From Acinetobacter towneri DSM 14962 = CIP 107472 (GTDB lineage: Bacteria > Pseudomonadota > Gammaproteobacteria > Pseudomonadales > Moraxellaceae): a stretch of DNA of 64,000 bases. Below are positions 26,587 to 36,471 of this stretch, in pieces. The stretch is from positions 60,869-124,868 of the forward strand of contig NZ_KB849690.1 in NCBI RefSeq assembly GCF_000368785.1. Direction: 5' to 3'. Each line of letters opens with the position of its first letter. Position 1 is the stretch's first letter. Position numbers and translations under genes: made by a program. The notes under the pieces are model-generated. The model did not search any database, had not been told where the DNA came from, and saw only the letters and a program-made list of their open reading frames with translations.

Positions 26587-27516
26587 GTGTCAAATGCTTC
26601 AAAGTTCGGCAAAGTTGCCGTGTTATTGGGTGGAAAATCTGCTGAGCGTGAGGTTTCTCTAGACAGCGGTCAAGCAGTACTCGAAGCACTGCTACGTTCT
26701 GGGGTCAATGCAGAAGCATTTGATCCACAAACACGTAGCGTGACCGAATTGGTCAATTATGATCGTGCCTTTATTGTGTTACACGGGCGCGGTGGTGAAG
26801 ATGGTCAAATTCAAGGTGTTTTGGAATGGTTGAATATTCCATACACGGGTACGGGCGTGCAAGGTTCAGCCATTGGCATGGACAAAGTGAAGACCAAGCA
26901 AATTTGGCAAGGTTCTGACTTGCCAACTGCGCCATATCGTATTGTTAGCAAAGATTCCAATATTGAAGACGTGGTTGCCGAATTGGGTTTACCACTCATC
27001 ATCAAGCCTGTACATGAAGGTTCAAGTATTGGCATGAGCAAAGTCGAAAAAGTAGAAGACTTTGCCGATGCTGTAGCGAAAGCAACTGCACATGACGCTA
27101 TTGTTATGGCTGAAAAATGGATTACAGGACGTGAATTTACCATCGTGCTGTTAAATGGTCAGGCTTTACCGATTATTCGTTTAGAACCACCGAAAGATGT
27201 GGCGTTCTATGATTATGAAGCCAAATATCAACGTAATGATGTGCAATACGGTATTCCGTGTGGTTTAAGCACTGCCGAAGAGCAACAGTTACAAGCTTTG
27301 GCATTACGTGCCTTCCAAGCCGTGGGTGCAAGTGGCTGGGGTCGTATTGATGCCATGCAAGATGAGAACGGCAATTTCTGGCTATTGGAAGTGAATACCG
27401 TGCCGGGAATGACCAGCCACTCTTTAGTTCCGAAAGCGGCAAATGCAGTCGGCTATAGTTTTGATGAGCTGTGTGTGGCAATTTTGGCACAAACCCTTAC
27501 AGGTGAAGCACACTAA
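26587..27516 (+). CDS. ddl: D-alanine-D-alanine ligase
   Basis: ATP-grasp ligase that makes the D-Ala-D-Ala dipeptide used by MurF and targeted by glycopeptides. It has 309 residues (DdlB length). Motifs are VLLGGKSAEREVSLDSGQA, LHGRGGEDGQIQG, YTGTGVQGSAIGMDK, IIKPVHEGSSIGMSK and the C-terminal EVNTVPGMTSHSLVP. GTG start at 26587 with AAGGAT upstream. It sits between murC and ftsQ as in many proteobacteria, with ftsQ 2 bp downstream. Confidence 0.96.
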   Translation: MSNASKFGKVAVLLGGKSAEREVSLDSGQAVLEALLRSGVNAEAFDPQTRSVTELVNYDRAFIVLHGRGGEDGQIQGVLEWLNIPYTGTGVQGSAIGMDKVKTKQIWQGSDLPTAPYRIVSKDSNIEDVVAELGLPLIIKPVHEGSSIGMSKVEKVEDFADAVAKATAHDAIVMAEKWITGREFTIVLLNGQALPIIRLEPPKDVAFYDYEAKYQRNDVQYGIPCGLSTAEEQQLQALALRAFQAVGASGWGRIDAMQDENGNFWLLEVNTVPGMTSHSLVPKAANAVGYSFDELCVAILAQTLTGEAH

Positions 27517-27518
27517 AT

Positions 27519-28373
27519 ATGGCTCAACTTCCTGCATCCTTGCGCCGTAAACGGGCAGCGATTACCTCGATTCATGACAAACCGCCAACAGCCAAAGAAA
27601 AGCTGATTCATTTTGGCGGTTGGGTAATGCTGTGCGTTGCGGTGCTCGTGTTGGCAGTGGGTGCGTACGGGCTATACAAAGTCATGACCGATGCACAAAT
27701 TGCCAAGCTAGATGTAGTGGGTACACGTTCAGATGCTGAACACCGCCAAGTGATGACGCATGTGAACCCTGTAATGACCAAGAACTATTTCACCTCTGAC
27801 CTAGAGCAAATCCGCGATACCGCTTTGGAGTTGTCTTGGGTAGATCGAGTGGTGGTTTCACGTGCGTGGCCGAATGCTATTCGTGTGCGGGTTATGCCGC
27901 GTCATCCAATTGCACGTTGGGGGACAGGTCGTTTGCTCAGTGACAGCGGTGAAGTCTTTACCGAGGTCACGCCACAAAATAATCAACATTTACCGTTATT
28001 ACACGGGCCAACGCATCAATCTAAAATGATGATGCGTCGTTATAATGAAATTAACCAATTATTCTTACCCGTCAACGATCGTTTAAAAGAACTATATTTA
28101 ACAGAACGTATGACGTGGTTTATGCAGTTTGATTCAGGTCTACGTGTTATTGTAGATAAAGATCAAACCATGAGTAAGCTGCAGCGCTTGGGGCATCTTG
28201 CACAAAGTGATTTGAAACCTGTATGGTCTAAAATATCCGCCATCGATTTGCGTTATCGCAATGGTTTAGCCATTCAATGGAAAAACTCAATTCCGCCAAA
28301 AATTGCAAATGGTCACTTTGTTGTAACGATTGATGACACAAGCATTGCAGAGGGAATAAGAGCAAAGCCATAA
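27519..28373 (+). CDS. ftsQ: Cell division protein FtsQ
   Basis: Bitopic membrane protein that links cytoplasmic and periplasmic division proteins (FtsL/FtsB). It has 284 residues: a short basic cytoplasmic N-terminus (SLRRKRAAITSI), one membrane segment at ~30-50 (WVMLCVAVLVLAVGAYGLY), then the POTRA domain beginning IAKLDVVGTRSD, and the FtsQ domain with SWVDRVVVSRAWPNAIRVRV and ISAIDLRYRNGLAIQW. It starts 2 bp after ddl and precedes ftsA by 67 bp. Confidence 0.95.
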   Translation: MAQLPASLRRKRAAITSIHDKPPTAKEKLIHFGGWVMLCVAVLVLAVGAYGLYKVMTDAQIAKLDVVGTRSDAEHRQVMTHVNPVMTKNYFTSDLEQIRDTALELSWVDRVVVSRAWPNAIRVRVMPRHPIARWGTGRLLSDSGEVFTEVTPQNNQHLPLLHGPTHQSKMMMRRYNEINQLFLPVNDRLKELYLTERMTWFMQFDSGLRVIVDKDQTMSKLQRLGHLAQSDLKPVWSKISAIDLRYRNGLAIQWKNSIPPKIANGHFVVTIDDTSIAEGIRAKP

Positions 28374-28440
28374 TATTGGGCTTTAAAAAAATAGAGGCAT
28401 TAAGCCATAAATTAAACATACTGGTAATGGTAGTGAATAA

Positions 28441-29703
28441 ATGAGTGAAGCTGTTCCCTCGGTTGTTGCGATTGACATTGGGACGCACAAAGTTTCAGTT
28501 TTGATTGCTAAGGTCCATGCGCCAGACAATATCCAAGTCATTGGTATGGCCACCGCACGTAATCGAGGCATGAGTAAGGGAAAAATTGTCAGTCTCGATA
28601 AAGTGATTACTGCAATTAAAAATGCCGTGCAAGAAGCGGAAGATATGGCGGAATGCCGTGTGCATTCGGCATGGATTTCTATTCCTAGTGCAGAGCTAAA
28701 AAGCTTTTATGCTTCAGGTCGCACACCTATTGAAAGTAGTGATCACACCATTACCACCAGTGAAGTGGTACGCGCCTTGGACTTGGCCAAAGCCAGTCAC
28801 CTCACCTCAGACCATTATTTGGTGAGTGCAGTACCACTCGGTTTCGATTTAGATGATTCGGGTGAATGGGTACAAAACCCAATTCGTATGTCAGCACATA
28901 GCATGACGGGGCATTATCAATTGATGATGTTGCCTATTAGCACCATGCAGAATTTAGACCGTGCTTTAAAAGGTGCCAATATTGGTGTCGAAAAAATGGT
29001 GGTGTCAAATTTAGCCACTGCAGAAGCCAGTCTGCTTAAAGATGAAAAAGAATACGGTGTGTGTCTGGTAGATATTGGCGCAGGTACGACCAGTATTGCA
29101 GTTTATTTAGATGGACGTTTGGCCTTGGCACACACTTTGCAGCGTGGTGGTGAGCATGTCACCCGCGATATTGCAGCGGTGTTACAAACCACAACTGAAG
29201 AAGCTGAACGGATTAAGCTATTGTATGGCTGTGTAGATATGAAAGTGGTCAAACCTGATCACATGATTCAGATTCAGGGCATTGATGGGCCGCAAACCAT
29301 TAGCCGTATTGAACTGGCGGAAATTATTATTGCGCGTTATGAAGAAATTTTTGCACAAATTCGTCAGGAACTCGAAAAGAGCGGTGCCATTCATGGTTTA
29401 TATCATGGTGTGGTTTTGGCGGGTGATGCCTCACAAATTGAAGGCATGATCAGCTTGGTACGTCGTATGTTGGGTGTTTCGGCACACTTGGGGAATCATC
29501 CTTCACAAGTTTATGCCGATGAACCGCATCAGGCCGCCTTACGCCGTTCACAATATGCAACAGCTTCAGGCTTATTGCTTTATAGTCAAAACTATACTCA
29601 AGACACGATTGTAGAACATGAAGACCCTGAAACCTTATCGGTTTGGGGGCGTGTCGGACGGGCATGGTCTGGCTTGAACGAAAAGTTAAAATCTATTTTT
29701 TAG
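28441..29703 (+). CDS. ftsA: Cell division protein FtsA
   Basis: Actin-fold protein that tethers FtsZ to the membrane. It has 420 residues. The phosphate-1 motif is VVAIDIGTHKVSVLIA, phosphate-2 is CLVDIGAGTTSIAVY, and the GLYHGVVLAGDASQIEGM region is the adenosine site. The C-terminus ends with the amphipathic membrane helix WSGLNEKLKSIF. ATG 28441. The order ftsQ-ftsA-ftsZ is kept. A 159-bp gap before ftsZ probably holds the ftsZ promoter. Confidence 0.96.
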   Translation: MSEAVPSVVAIDIGTHKVSVLIAKVHAPDNIQVIGMATARNRGMSKGKIVSLDKVITAIKNAVQEAEDMAECRVHSAWISIPSAELKSFYASGRTPIESSDHTITTSEVVRALDLAKASHLTSDHYLVSAVPLGFDLDDSGEWVQNPIRMSAHSMTGHYQLMMLPISTMQNLDRALKGANIGVEKMVVSNLATAEASLLKDEKEYGVCLVDIGAGTTSIAVYLDGRLALAHTLQRGGEHVTRDIAAVLQTTTEEAERIKLLYGCVDMKVVKPDHMIQIQGIDGPQTISRIELAEIIIARYEEIFAQIRQELEKSGAIHGLYHGVVLAGDASQIEGMISLVRRMLGVSAHLGNHPSQVYADEPHQAALRRSQYATASGLLLYSQNYTQDTIVEHEDPETLSVWGRVGRAWSGLNEKLKSIF

Positions 29704-29862
29704 TTGAGTTTTTTGGGAATATTGTTAGGAAGTTGTACGGATCATCACTGGTACTTGACAAGCCAGAAGTTGAACAGCATTCTTAAAAATAATTTTTATG
29801 AAGATCAAGGCAGTATACGGGCTTAAGTGACTGCCAATAACGTATTAGGAAATCTAAAGGTC

Positions 29863-31044
29863 ATGGCCTCATTTGAATTTATAGATGATCAAACCGATAG
29901 CAACGGTCAAGCCCGTTTCACTGTGTTTGGTGTGGGTGGTGCAGGTGGTAACGCTGTGCAGCACATGCTTGAGTCGGATATTCAGGGTGTAAAATTTGTT
30001 TGTGCCAATACGGACAAACAAGCATTGGATCGCATGAATTCGCAATTCAAAATCCAGCTAGGTGAGCAAAGCACACGTGGTTTAGGCGCGGGCGGTGATC
30101 CTCAAGTGGGTCAAACTGCAGCGGAAGAAAGCCGCGAGCTGATCTGTCAGCAACTTGAAGGCACAGACATGGTGTTTGTGACTGCAGGGATGGGCGGTGG
30201 TACAGGTACAGGTGCTGCGCCAGTTGTGGCTGAAATTGCCAAAGAAATGGGCATTTTGACTGTTGGTGTGGTGACTACGCCATTTAACTTTGAGGGTAAG
30301 CGTCGCTTACTTTCTGCGGAAAAAGGGATTGCGGCATTAGAACAGCATGTAGACTCTTTAATCATTATTCCAAACCAGCGTTTAATGAAAGTTTACCGCG
30401 ACATTTCAATGAAAGATGCGTATAAAAAAGCCGATGACGTTTTGTTGAACGGTGTACGCAGTATTTTTGATTTGGTGGTACGTCCAGGTCACATCAACCT
30501 AGACTTTGCTGACTTGAAAACTGCGATGAGTACGCGCGGTTATGCGATGATGGGTGTTGGTTCAGGTCGTGGTGAAAACCGTGCGCGTCAAGCGGCTGAA
30601 CAAGCGATTCGTAGCCCATTGCTCGATAGCGTAACCATTGCCAATGCCAAAGGCTTGTTGATTAACGTAACGGGTGGTGATGATGTGACCTTCGGTGAAA
30701 TCGAAGAGATCATGGACGTGATTCATCAACTTTCAGATACCGAACAAACCCAAGTATTCTACGGTACGGTATTTGATCCTGAAGCGCGTGACGAAATTAG
30801 CGTGACTGTTATTGCTACTGGTTTAGCGCGTAACACAGGCGATACACCAGAGCCTGCAAAACGCACCGTGACACAAACCACTTCTGCAGCACCAACAGCG
30901 GCAGTAGAAGAAGATGATGTGCCTGCAATTCAGCGTCAGCAGGCAGAAACTGCGCCTGCAATTAGTGCGACAACAACATCAGGCTCTGCGCGTCCAACGC
31001 CAATGAGTATTCAAGACTATTTGAAAAATCAGCAGCGTAAATAA
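29863..31044 (+). CDS. ftsZ: Cell division protein FtsZ
   Basis: Tubulin-like GTPase that forms the Z ring. It has 393 residues from ATG 29863 (MASFEFIDDQ), which matches Acinetobacter FtsZ. The GTG at 29827 would add 12 residues without family support. Motifs are VFGVGGAGGNAV, the tubulin signature GGGTGTGAAPVVA, NQRLMKVYRD, and GSGRGENRARQAAEQAI. The linker is rich in Thr/Ala and the end carries the conserved tail PMSIQDYLKNQQRK that binds FtsA and ZipA. A terminator follows. Confidence 0.96.
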   Translation: MASFEFIDDQTDSNGQARFTVFGVGGAGGNAVQHMLESDIQGVKFVCANTDKQALDRMNSQFKIQLGEQSTRGLGAGGDPQVGQTAAEESRELICQQLEGTDMVFVTAGMGGGTGTGAAPVVAEIAKEMGILTVGVVTTPFNFEGKRRLLSAEKGIAALEQHVDSLIIIPNQRLMKVYRDISMKDAYKKADDVLLNGVRSIFDLVVRPGHINLDFADLKTAMSTRGYAMMGVGSGRGENRARQAAEQAIRSPLLDSVTIANAKGLLINVTGGDDVTFGEIEEIMDVIHQLSDTEQTQVFYGTVFDPEARDEISVTVIATGLARNTGDTPEPAKRTVTQTTSAAPTAAVEEDDVPAIQRQQAETAPAISATTTSGSARPTPMSIQDYLKNQQRK

Positions 31045-31080
31045 GCCAAGATCCTCAATTTCATTGTGTGATCGGGAAAA

Positions 31081-31110
31081 GGCAGTTTTAAACTGCCTTT
31101 TTTGTTTTTT
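31081..31110 (+). terminator. Intrinsic terminator after ftsZ
   Basis: Stem GGCAGTTT / AAACTGCC with a one-base core loop, followed by TTTTTTGTTTTTT, 36 bp past the stop. Confidence 0.88.
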
Positions 31111-31167
31111 ATCAATGGCTAAATATGCTAACGTATAGCGGTTTTAAAATTTAGATGAATTGAGAAC

Positions 31168-32070
31168 ATGCTGAAACAACGTACCCTACAACGTGTCGTC
31201 AAGGCGAGCGGTATTGGTCTGCACAGTGGTCAAAAAGTATTGATCAACTTTGTGCCGCATCATGCCGATGGGGGAATTGTGTTTCGTCGTATCGATTTAA
31301 ATCCGCCTGTCGATATTCCAGCCGATGCCATGCTGATTCAAGAAGCATTTATGTGCTCGAATTTGGTTCAGGATAATGCCAAAGTTGGCACTATTGAGCA
31401 TGTTATGAGTGCAATTGCAGGGTTGGGCATTGATAACTTGATTATTGAAGTGTCTGCCTCTGAAGTGCCCATTATGGACGGCAGTGCAGGGCCTTTTATT
31501 TATTTGTTGATGCAGGGTGGTTTAAAAGAACAGGATGCTGCGAAAAAGTTCATCAAAATTTTAAAACCTGTAGAAGCTTTAATTGACGATAAACGTGCGG
31601 TGTTCAGTCCGCATGAAGGTTTTCAGCTCAATTTCACCATCGACTTTGATCATCCTGCCTTTAAAAAAGAATATCAGTCTGCCACCATCGATTTTTCTAC
31701 AGAAACCTTTGTCTATGAAGTCAGTGGCGCACGTACTTTTGGCTTTATGAAAGATTTGGACTATTTAAAAGCCAATAATTTGGCTTTGGGTGCGAGTTTA
31801 GATAATGCCATTGGGGTAGATGATACAGGCGTGGTCAATGAAGAAGGTTTGCGCTTCTCGGACGAGTTTGTACGGCATAAAATTTTAGATGCTGTGGGGG
31901 ATTTGTACTTGCTTGGACATCAAATTATTGCCAAGTTTGATGGTTATAAATCAGGACATGCCTTAAATAATCAGTTATTACGCAATGTTCAGAGCGATCC
32001 AAGCAGTTATGAAATTGTAACATTTGATGACATAAATTCTTGCCCGATCACTTTTGTGCATGTGACATAA
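31168..32070 (+). CDS. lpxC: UDP-3-O-acyl-GlcNAc deacetylase
   Basis: Zinc deacetylase and first committed step of lipid A synthesis. It has 300 residues. Motifs are [20 protein letters not shown] at the start, the zinc region [25 protein letters not shown], and [18 protein letters not shown] (zinc His/Asp). It ends the cell-wall/division run. In Acinetobacter, loss of LpxC activity removes lipooligosaccharide, but this copy looks intact. It converges with the DciA-like gene and has no obvious terminator of its own. Confidence 0.96.
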   Translation: MLKQRTLQRVVKASGIGLHSGQKVLINFVPHHADGGIVFRRIDLNPPVDIPADAMLIQEAFMCSNLVQDNAKVGTIEHVMSAIAGLGIDNLIIEVSASEVPIMDGSAGPFIYLLMQGGLKEQDAAKKFIKILKPVEALIDDKRAVFSPHEGFQLNFTIDFDHPAFKKEYQSATIDFSTETFVYEVSGARTFGFMKDLDYLKANNLALGASLDNAIGVDDTGVVNEEGLRFSDEFVRHKILDAVGDLYLLGHQIIAKFDGYKSGHALNNQLLRNVQSDPSSYEIVTFDDINSCPITFVHVT

Positions 32071-32167
32071 GTCATTGTCTTTTCTTACTACGTTATAATG
32101 TAACAACAATAATATGTGAATTTCATCACAAATTTGAGCACGAGTTTTTGGTGTTTTCTGCAAACAA

Positions 32168-32608
32168 TTATTTTTTATTGCTTGCCAAACGTAACAAAGC
32201 TTGGCTAAGCTTAGGGTCGCTCACAAAGTCAGCAGCACCTCGTAACATATCTTGAGTTTCTGGACTAAGTGTTCTTAAAGGCTTTTCGCTTTTTGGGGGC
32301 GTTTGAGATTCAACTCTTAAACGAACTTGAATTTTTTGTATGTCTTTCAGTTCATGCAGTTGTGACAGTTGAGTAATGTATTGCTTTTGCAAATAAGCAA
32401 GTTGACTGACCATCGCTTGATTCGTTCCAGTAATGGTTAAGACACCTTGTTGATAACAAACCACCTGCCATTGCTCTGGTTGCGGCAGTAAAGGTTGAAT
32501 AAGTTTGCCAAGTTTCTGCCATGCAGCAACTTGGGTTGAGAGAAACGTTAGGTTTCCTGTTTTTATGTGTTTTCTTGTTTGTTGAAAGAGATTCACAGGT
32601 TCGGACAT
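32168..32608 (-). CDS. DciA-like (DUF721) replication helicase loader
   Basis: A 146-residue protein of the DUF721/DciA type, which loads the DnaB helicase in bacteria lacking DnaC. The N-terminal KH-like domain is seen as LGKLIQPLLPQPEQW, VVCYQQGVLTITGTNQAMV and LAYLQKQYITQL. The C-terminal part (LRTLSPETQDMLRGAADFV) is polar. In Pseudomonas the DUF721 gene also lies next to lpxC, which supports the assignment. It converges with lpxC and diverges from the M23 peptidase. Confidence 0.75.
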   Translation of the reverse strand: MSEPVNLFQQTRKHIKTGNLTFLSTQVAAWQKLGKLIQPLLPQPEQWQVVCYQQGVLTITGTNQAMVSQLAYLQKQYITQLSQLHELKDIQKIQVRLRVESQTPPKSEKPLRTLSPETQDMLRGAADFVSDPKLSQALLRLASNKK

Positions 32609-32714
32609 ACATCATTCCTTCATGTTTATGCCCTAATCTTATGCGCTCCTTTCAGTAGATATCAAGGAAGAGATCACAAGGAACTTCAAGTAAGAACAGT
32701 TAAGAGGTTTTTTT

Positions 32715-33398
32715 ATGCATTCGCGCCGTATTTTATTAGCGTTTTCACTGGCAGCTTCGGCAGCATCTGTCGCATTTGCTGATTTAGTTGAGTTAGATTC
32801 TCAAAATTCATCGACTGATCGTATTGAGCAATTAACCCGCACCTTGTCACAAGGTTCTTATACAGAAACACAAGACATTGATGTTCCTGCACAAACGCAG
32901 ATGACCGTTAAGCTTCGTGAAAAGACTACAGAATTAAACAATGCGTCTTTAGCAAAAAAATACGGTACCAATACCAGCACCCGTTTTGCTTCTTCAAATC
33001 CTTATGCTTGGTTAGTGTCACATCCATTACCAAATGCACGTATTAGCTCGAACTATGGCGGTCGTGTCATGAGTGGTCGTGCTGAAAACCATTCAGGCTT
33101 AGACCTTGCTGCACCAAGCGGTACTCCAATTTATGCGACTGGCCCAGGTATTGTGACCAAGTCAGGCTGGGGCACAGGTTATGGTCAATATGTAGAAATT
33201 AACCACGGTAATGGTTATATCACGCGCTACGCACACGCTTCACGTTTAATTGCACGTGTGGGTGACCGTGTAGATGCAGGCGAACATATTGCCAACGTGG
33301 GTTGTACAGGTCGTTGTACAGGTCCTCACTTACATTATGAAGTAGTGAAAGATGGTCAACGTAAGAACCCTTCTACCTATTTAGCAATGTTGCCGTAA
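32715..33398 (+). CDS. M23-family metallopeptidase (LytM domain)
   Basis: Exported 227-residue protein with signal peptide MHSRRILLAFSLAASAASV (cleavage after AFA). The C-terminal ~110 residues form a LytM domain: NHSGLDLAAPSG (zinc His and Asp), GNGYITRYAHAS and PHLHYEVVKDG (second zinc motif HxH). All three zinc ligands are present, so it is probably an active peptidoglycan endopeptidase rather than an EnvC-like activator. In this position (lpxC/secA neighbourhood) many gammaproteobacteria also carry an M23 peptidase. Confidence 0.9.
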   Translation: MHSRRILLAFSLAASAASVAFADLVELDSQNSSTDRIEQLTRTLSQGSYTETQDIDVPAQTQMTVKLREKTTELNNASLAKKYGTNTSTRFASSNPYAWLVSHPLPNARISSNYGGRVMSGRAENHSGLDLAAPSGTPIYATGPGIVTKSGWGTGYGQYVEINHGNGYITRYAHASRLIARVGDRVDAGEHIANVGCTGRCTGPHLHYEVVKDGQRKNPSTYLAMLP

Positions 33399-33766
33399 TG
33401 TTTTGGCTAGAAATTCATGCTCTAGCCACACTCACTGTAAACTACACGCGAACTACAAATTAAAACATGAAATTAAAGCGGCAAAGGTCGCTTTTCTTTA
33501 TACTCACGTTTTAGCTTTTAGCAAAATCTAGTGAGACATTTCAGACATCAACTTATCACCTAAAAAAATAATAACACGCAGTATCTGCTTTATTGTATAA
33601 AAAACCGCCTAAATTGGCGGTTTTTTGTTATTTGCTGTAAGAATGTGTCAATCACTATTTATTTTCTAAATAGTATGCAGGATATGCATTTAAGATTAGC
33701 CATATCTACTAAAGTCTAAATTATGATACATATAAAGCATACGATTAGGCTTAGGAATAGTGAATT
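33399..33766. other. 368-bp intergenic region with terminator and aceE promoter
   Basis: Holds the terminator at 33603-33628. The rest, up to the aceE start, is AT-rich and must hold the aceE promoter. I see no convincing -35/-10 pair and no gene. Confidence 0.5.
33603..33628 (+). terminator. Intrinsic terminator before aceE
   Basis: Stem AACCGCC / GGCGGTT with loop TAAATT, flanked by A-run and TTTTTTG. Distance from the M23 stop is about 200 bp. Confidence 0.85.
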
Positions 33767-36469
33767 ATGGCGTTTTACGGTGATACGGACTCACAAGAAA
33801 CCCAAGAATGGCAAGACGCCTTTGATGCTGTGTTACAACATATGGGTACTGAACGGGCAGCATTTTTACTCGAAAAACTGTACCAACGTGCAATTGCAAA
33901 GCATGTACCCATTCAGCGATTAAATACTCCCTACCTCAATACCATTTCAGTGGAAGAACAACCTGCCATGCCGGGCGATCAGGATATGGAGCGTCGTATT
34001 CGCGCCCTAATTCGCTGGAATGCGTTGGCGATGGTATTGCGTGCCAATAAAACAGGTGATGATTTAGGTGGTCACCTTGCAAGTTTCGCATCTTCAGCCA
34101 CATTATATGATGTTGGTTTTAACCATTTCTTCCGCGCCAATAGTGATCATTTTGGCGGTGACATGATTTACTACCAAGGTCACTGTGCACCTGGTATTTA
34201 TGCTCGTTCATTTTTAGAAGGGCGTTTAACCGAAGATCAATTGAATAATTTCCGCCGTGAAGTGGGCGGTAACGGTTTACCTAGCTATCCACATCCTTAT
34301 TTAATGCCTGACTATTGGCAGTTCCCAACGGTATCGATGGGTCTGGGTCCAATCATGTCAATTTATCAGGCACATATTCAAAAATATTTAATGAACCGCG
34401 GTTTAATTAAAGAAGAAGACCGTAAAGTCTGGGCATATCTAGGCGATGGTGAAATGGATGAGCCAGAAAGTCTGGGCGCAATTTCACTGGCAGGTCGTGA
34501 AAAGCTAGATAACCTGATTTGGGTGGTGAACTGTAACTTACAGCGTTTAGATGGCCCTGTACGCGGTAACGGTAAAATCATTCAAGAACTTGAGTCGTTA
34601 TTCCGTGGCGCAGGTTGGCGCGTGATTAAAGTGGTCTGGGGGCGTCATTGGGATGCTTTATTGGACAAAGACGACACAGGTGCATTAAGAGCCATCATGG
34701 AAGAAGCGGTGGATGGCGATTATCAGCGCTTGCAAGTGAAAGGCGGTGCATACGCCCGTGAGAAATTCTTTGGTAAATATCCTGAAGCCAAAGAATTAGT
34801 CAAAGATTTAAGCGATGAAGATATTGATAATCTGAACCGTGGTGGTCACGACCCGTACAAAGTATTTGCGGCTTATGCAGAAGCGACCAAAGCTAAAGGT
34901 CAGCCAACGGTCATTTTAGCCAAAACCGTCAAAGGTTATGGTTTGTCTGATGAAATTGAAGCGGTGAACAAAACCCACCAAATCAAAAAAATGCAGTTGG
35001 ACTCTTTAAAATATGTGCGTGACCGCTTTAACTTGCCATTTAGCGATGAGCAACTTGAAGAAGTGCCGTTCTATCGTCCAAGTGAAAATTCGCCTGAATT
35101 GAAATATATGAAAGCGCGTCGCGAAGCGTTGGGTGGTTATTTGCCTGCGCGTCGTAAAGACAGCGAAGCTTTACAGATTCCTGAATTATCAGTTTTCGAT
35201 TCGGTCTTGGCAGGCTCAGGTGGCAAAGAACAATCGACCACGATGGTGATGGTACGTTTGATTTCTGCCTTGCTCAAAGAAAAAGCCATTAAAGACCGTG
35301 TGGTACCCATTGTACCTGATGAAGCACGTACTTTCGGTTTAGAAGGCATGTTCCGTCAATTGGGTATTTATGCTGCACATGGGCAAAAATATACCCCTGA
35401 AGACCAAGAACAGTTGATGCATTATCGTGAAGCCAAAGACGGTCACATGCTGCAAGAAGGCATTAACGAAGCAGGTGCAATGAGTGCTTGGGCAGCTTTA
35501 GGTACCAGTTATTCGACCAATAACTTGCCTATGATCCCAATGTACATGTATTACTCCATGTTTGGTTTCCAGCGGATTGGGGATATTGCATGGGCGGCAG
35601 GTGATGCGCAGGCGCAAGGTTTCTTGTTGGGTGCCACTGCAGGACGTACTACACTGAATGGTGAAGGCTTGCAACACCAAGATGGTCACTCGCACATTTT
35701 AGCCAATACCATTCCAAACTGTGTGTCCTATGACCCATGTTTTGGTTATGAGCTTGCCGTGATTGTGCATGATGGTTTGCAGCGCATGTATGTCAATCAG
35801 GAGCGCGTGTTCTATTATCTCACCGTAATGAATGAAAACTACGAGCATCCTGAAATGCCACAAGGTGTGGAAGAAGGCATTAAGCGCGGCATGTACTTAC
35901 TGCAGGAAGATGAAAAAGCCACAGTTCAATTGTTGGGTTCAGGTGTGATTCTGCGTGAAGTCATCAAAGCGGCAAAAATCTTGCGTGAAGAGTATCAAAT
36001 TCATTCGAATGTCTACAGTGTGACCAGTTTTAACGAATTGGCGCGTGATGGTATGGCGTGTGAAGAATACAACCGTTTGCACCCATTGGCTGAAGAAAGC
36101 AAAGAGCCGTGGATTTCACAACAGTTACGTGGCAAAGATGGCATTGTCGTGTCTGCAACCGATCACATGCGCGCCTATAGCGAGCAAATTCGCGGTTACT
36201 TGCCAGACAACCGTCCATTTGTTGCCTTAGGTACCGATGGTTATGGTCGTTCCGATACCCGTGGTAACTTGCGTAGCTACTTTGGGGTCGATGCTGCACA
36301 CATTGTGGTAGCCACCTTGAAAAAACTGGCTGATGAAGGCGAAGTCGATGCGCGTTTGGTCAAAGATGCAATCTCGACATTTGAGTTAGATACAGATCGT
36401 CCTGTCGCGTGGGCACCGCAAGCGGTTCCTGAAGTACAAGCGGTTGCTGACTACAAAGAGGAGCACTGA
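33767..36469 (+). CDS. aceE: Pyruvate dehydrogenase E1 component
   Basis: Homodimeric thiamine-diphosphate E1 that decarboxylates pyruvate and acetylates the lipoyl groups of AceF. It has 900 residues, close to E. coli AceE (887). The ThDP/Mg motif is YLGDGEMDEPES with the following NLIWVVNCNLQRLDGPVRG. Further conserved blocks are GHCAPGIYARSFLEG, ILAKTVKGYG and GRTTLNGEGLQHQDGHSH. It ends 2 bp before aceF, so the two are one operon. The E3 gene is not in the window and the regulator pdhR is not adjacent. Confidence 0.97.
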   Translation: MAFYGDTDSQETQEWQDAFDAVLQHMGTERAAFLLEKLYQRAIAKHVPIQRLNTPYLNTISVEEQPAMPGDQDMERRIRALIRWNALAMVLRANKTGDDLGGHLASFASSATLYDVGFNHFFRANSDHFGGDMIYYQGHCAPGIYARSFLEGRLTEDQLNNFRREVGGNGLPSYPHPYLMPDYWQFPTVSMGLGPIMSIYQAHIQKYLMNRGLIKEEDRKVWAYLGDGEMDEPESLGAISLAGREKLDNLIWVVNCNLQRLDGPVRGNGKIIQELESLFRGAGWRVIKVVWGRHWDALLDKDDTGALRAIMEEAVDGDYQRLQVKGGAYAREKFFGKYPEAKELVKDLSDEDIDNLNRGGHDPYKVFAAYAEATKAKGQPTVILAKTVKGYGLSDEIEAVNKTHQIKKMQLDSLKYVRDRFNLPFSDEQLEEVPFYRPSENSPELKYMKARREALGGYLPARRKDSEALQIPELSVFDSVLAGSGGKEQSTTMVMVRLISALLKEKAIKDRVVPIVPDEARTFGLEGMFRQLGIYAAHGQKYTPEDQEQLMHYREAKDGHMLQEGINEAGAMSAWAALGTSYSTNNLPMIPMYMYYSMFGFQRIGDIAWAAGDAQAQGFLLGATAGRTTLNGEGLQHQDGHSHILANTIPNCVSYDPCFGYELAVIVHDGLQRMYVNQERVFYYLTVMNENYEHPEMPQGVEEGIKRGMYLLQEDEKATVQLLGSGVILREVIKAAKILREEYQIHSNVYSVTSFNELARDGMACEEYNRLHPLAEESKEPWISQQLRGKDGIVVSATDHMRAYSEQIRGYLPDNRPFVALGTDGYGRSDTRGNLRSYFGVDAAHIVVATLKKLADEGEVDARLVKDAISTFELDTDRPVAWAPQAVPEVQAVADYKEEH

Positions 36470-36471
36470 TC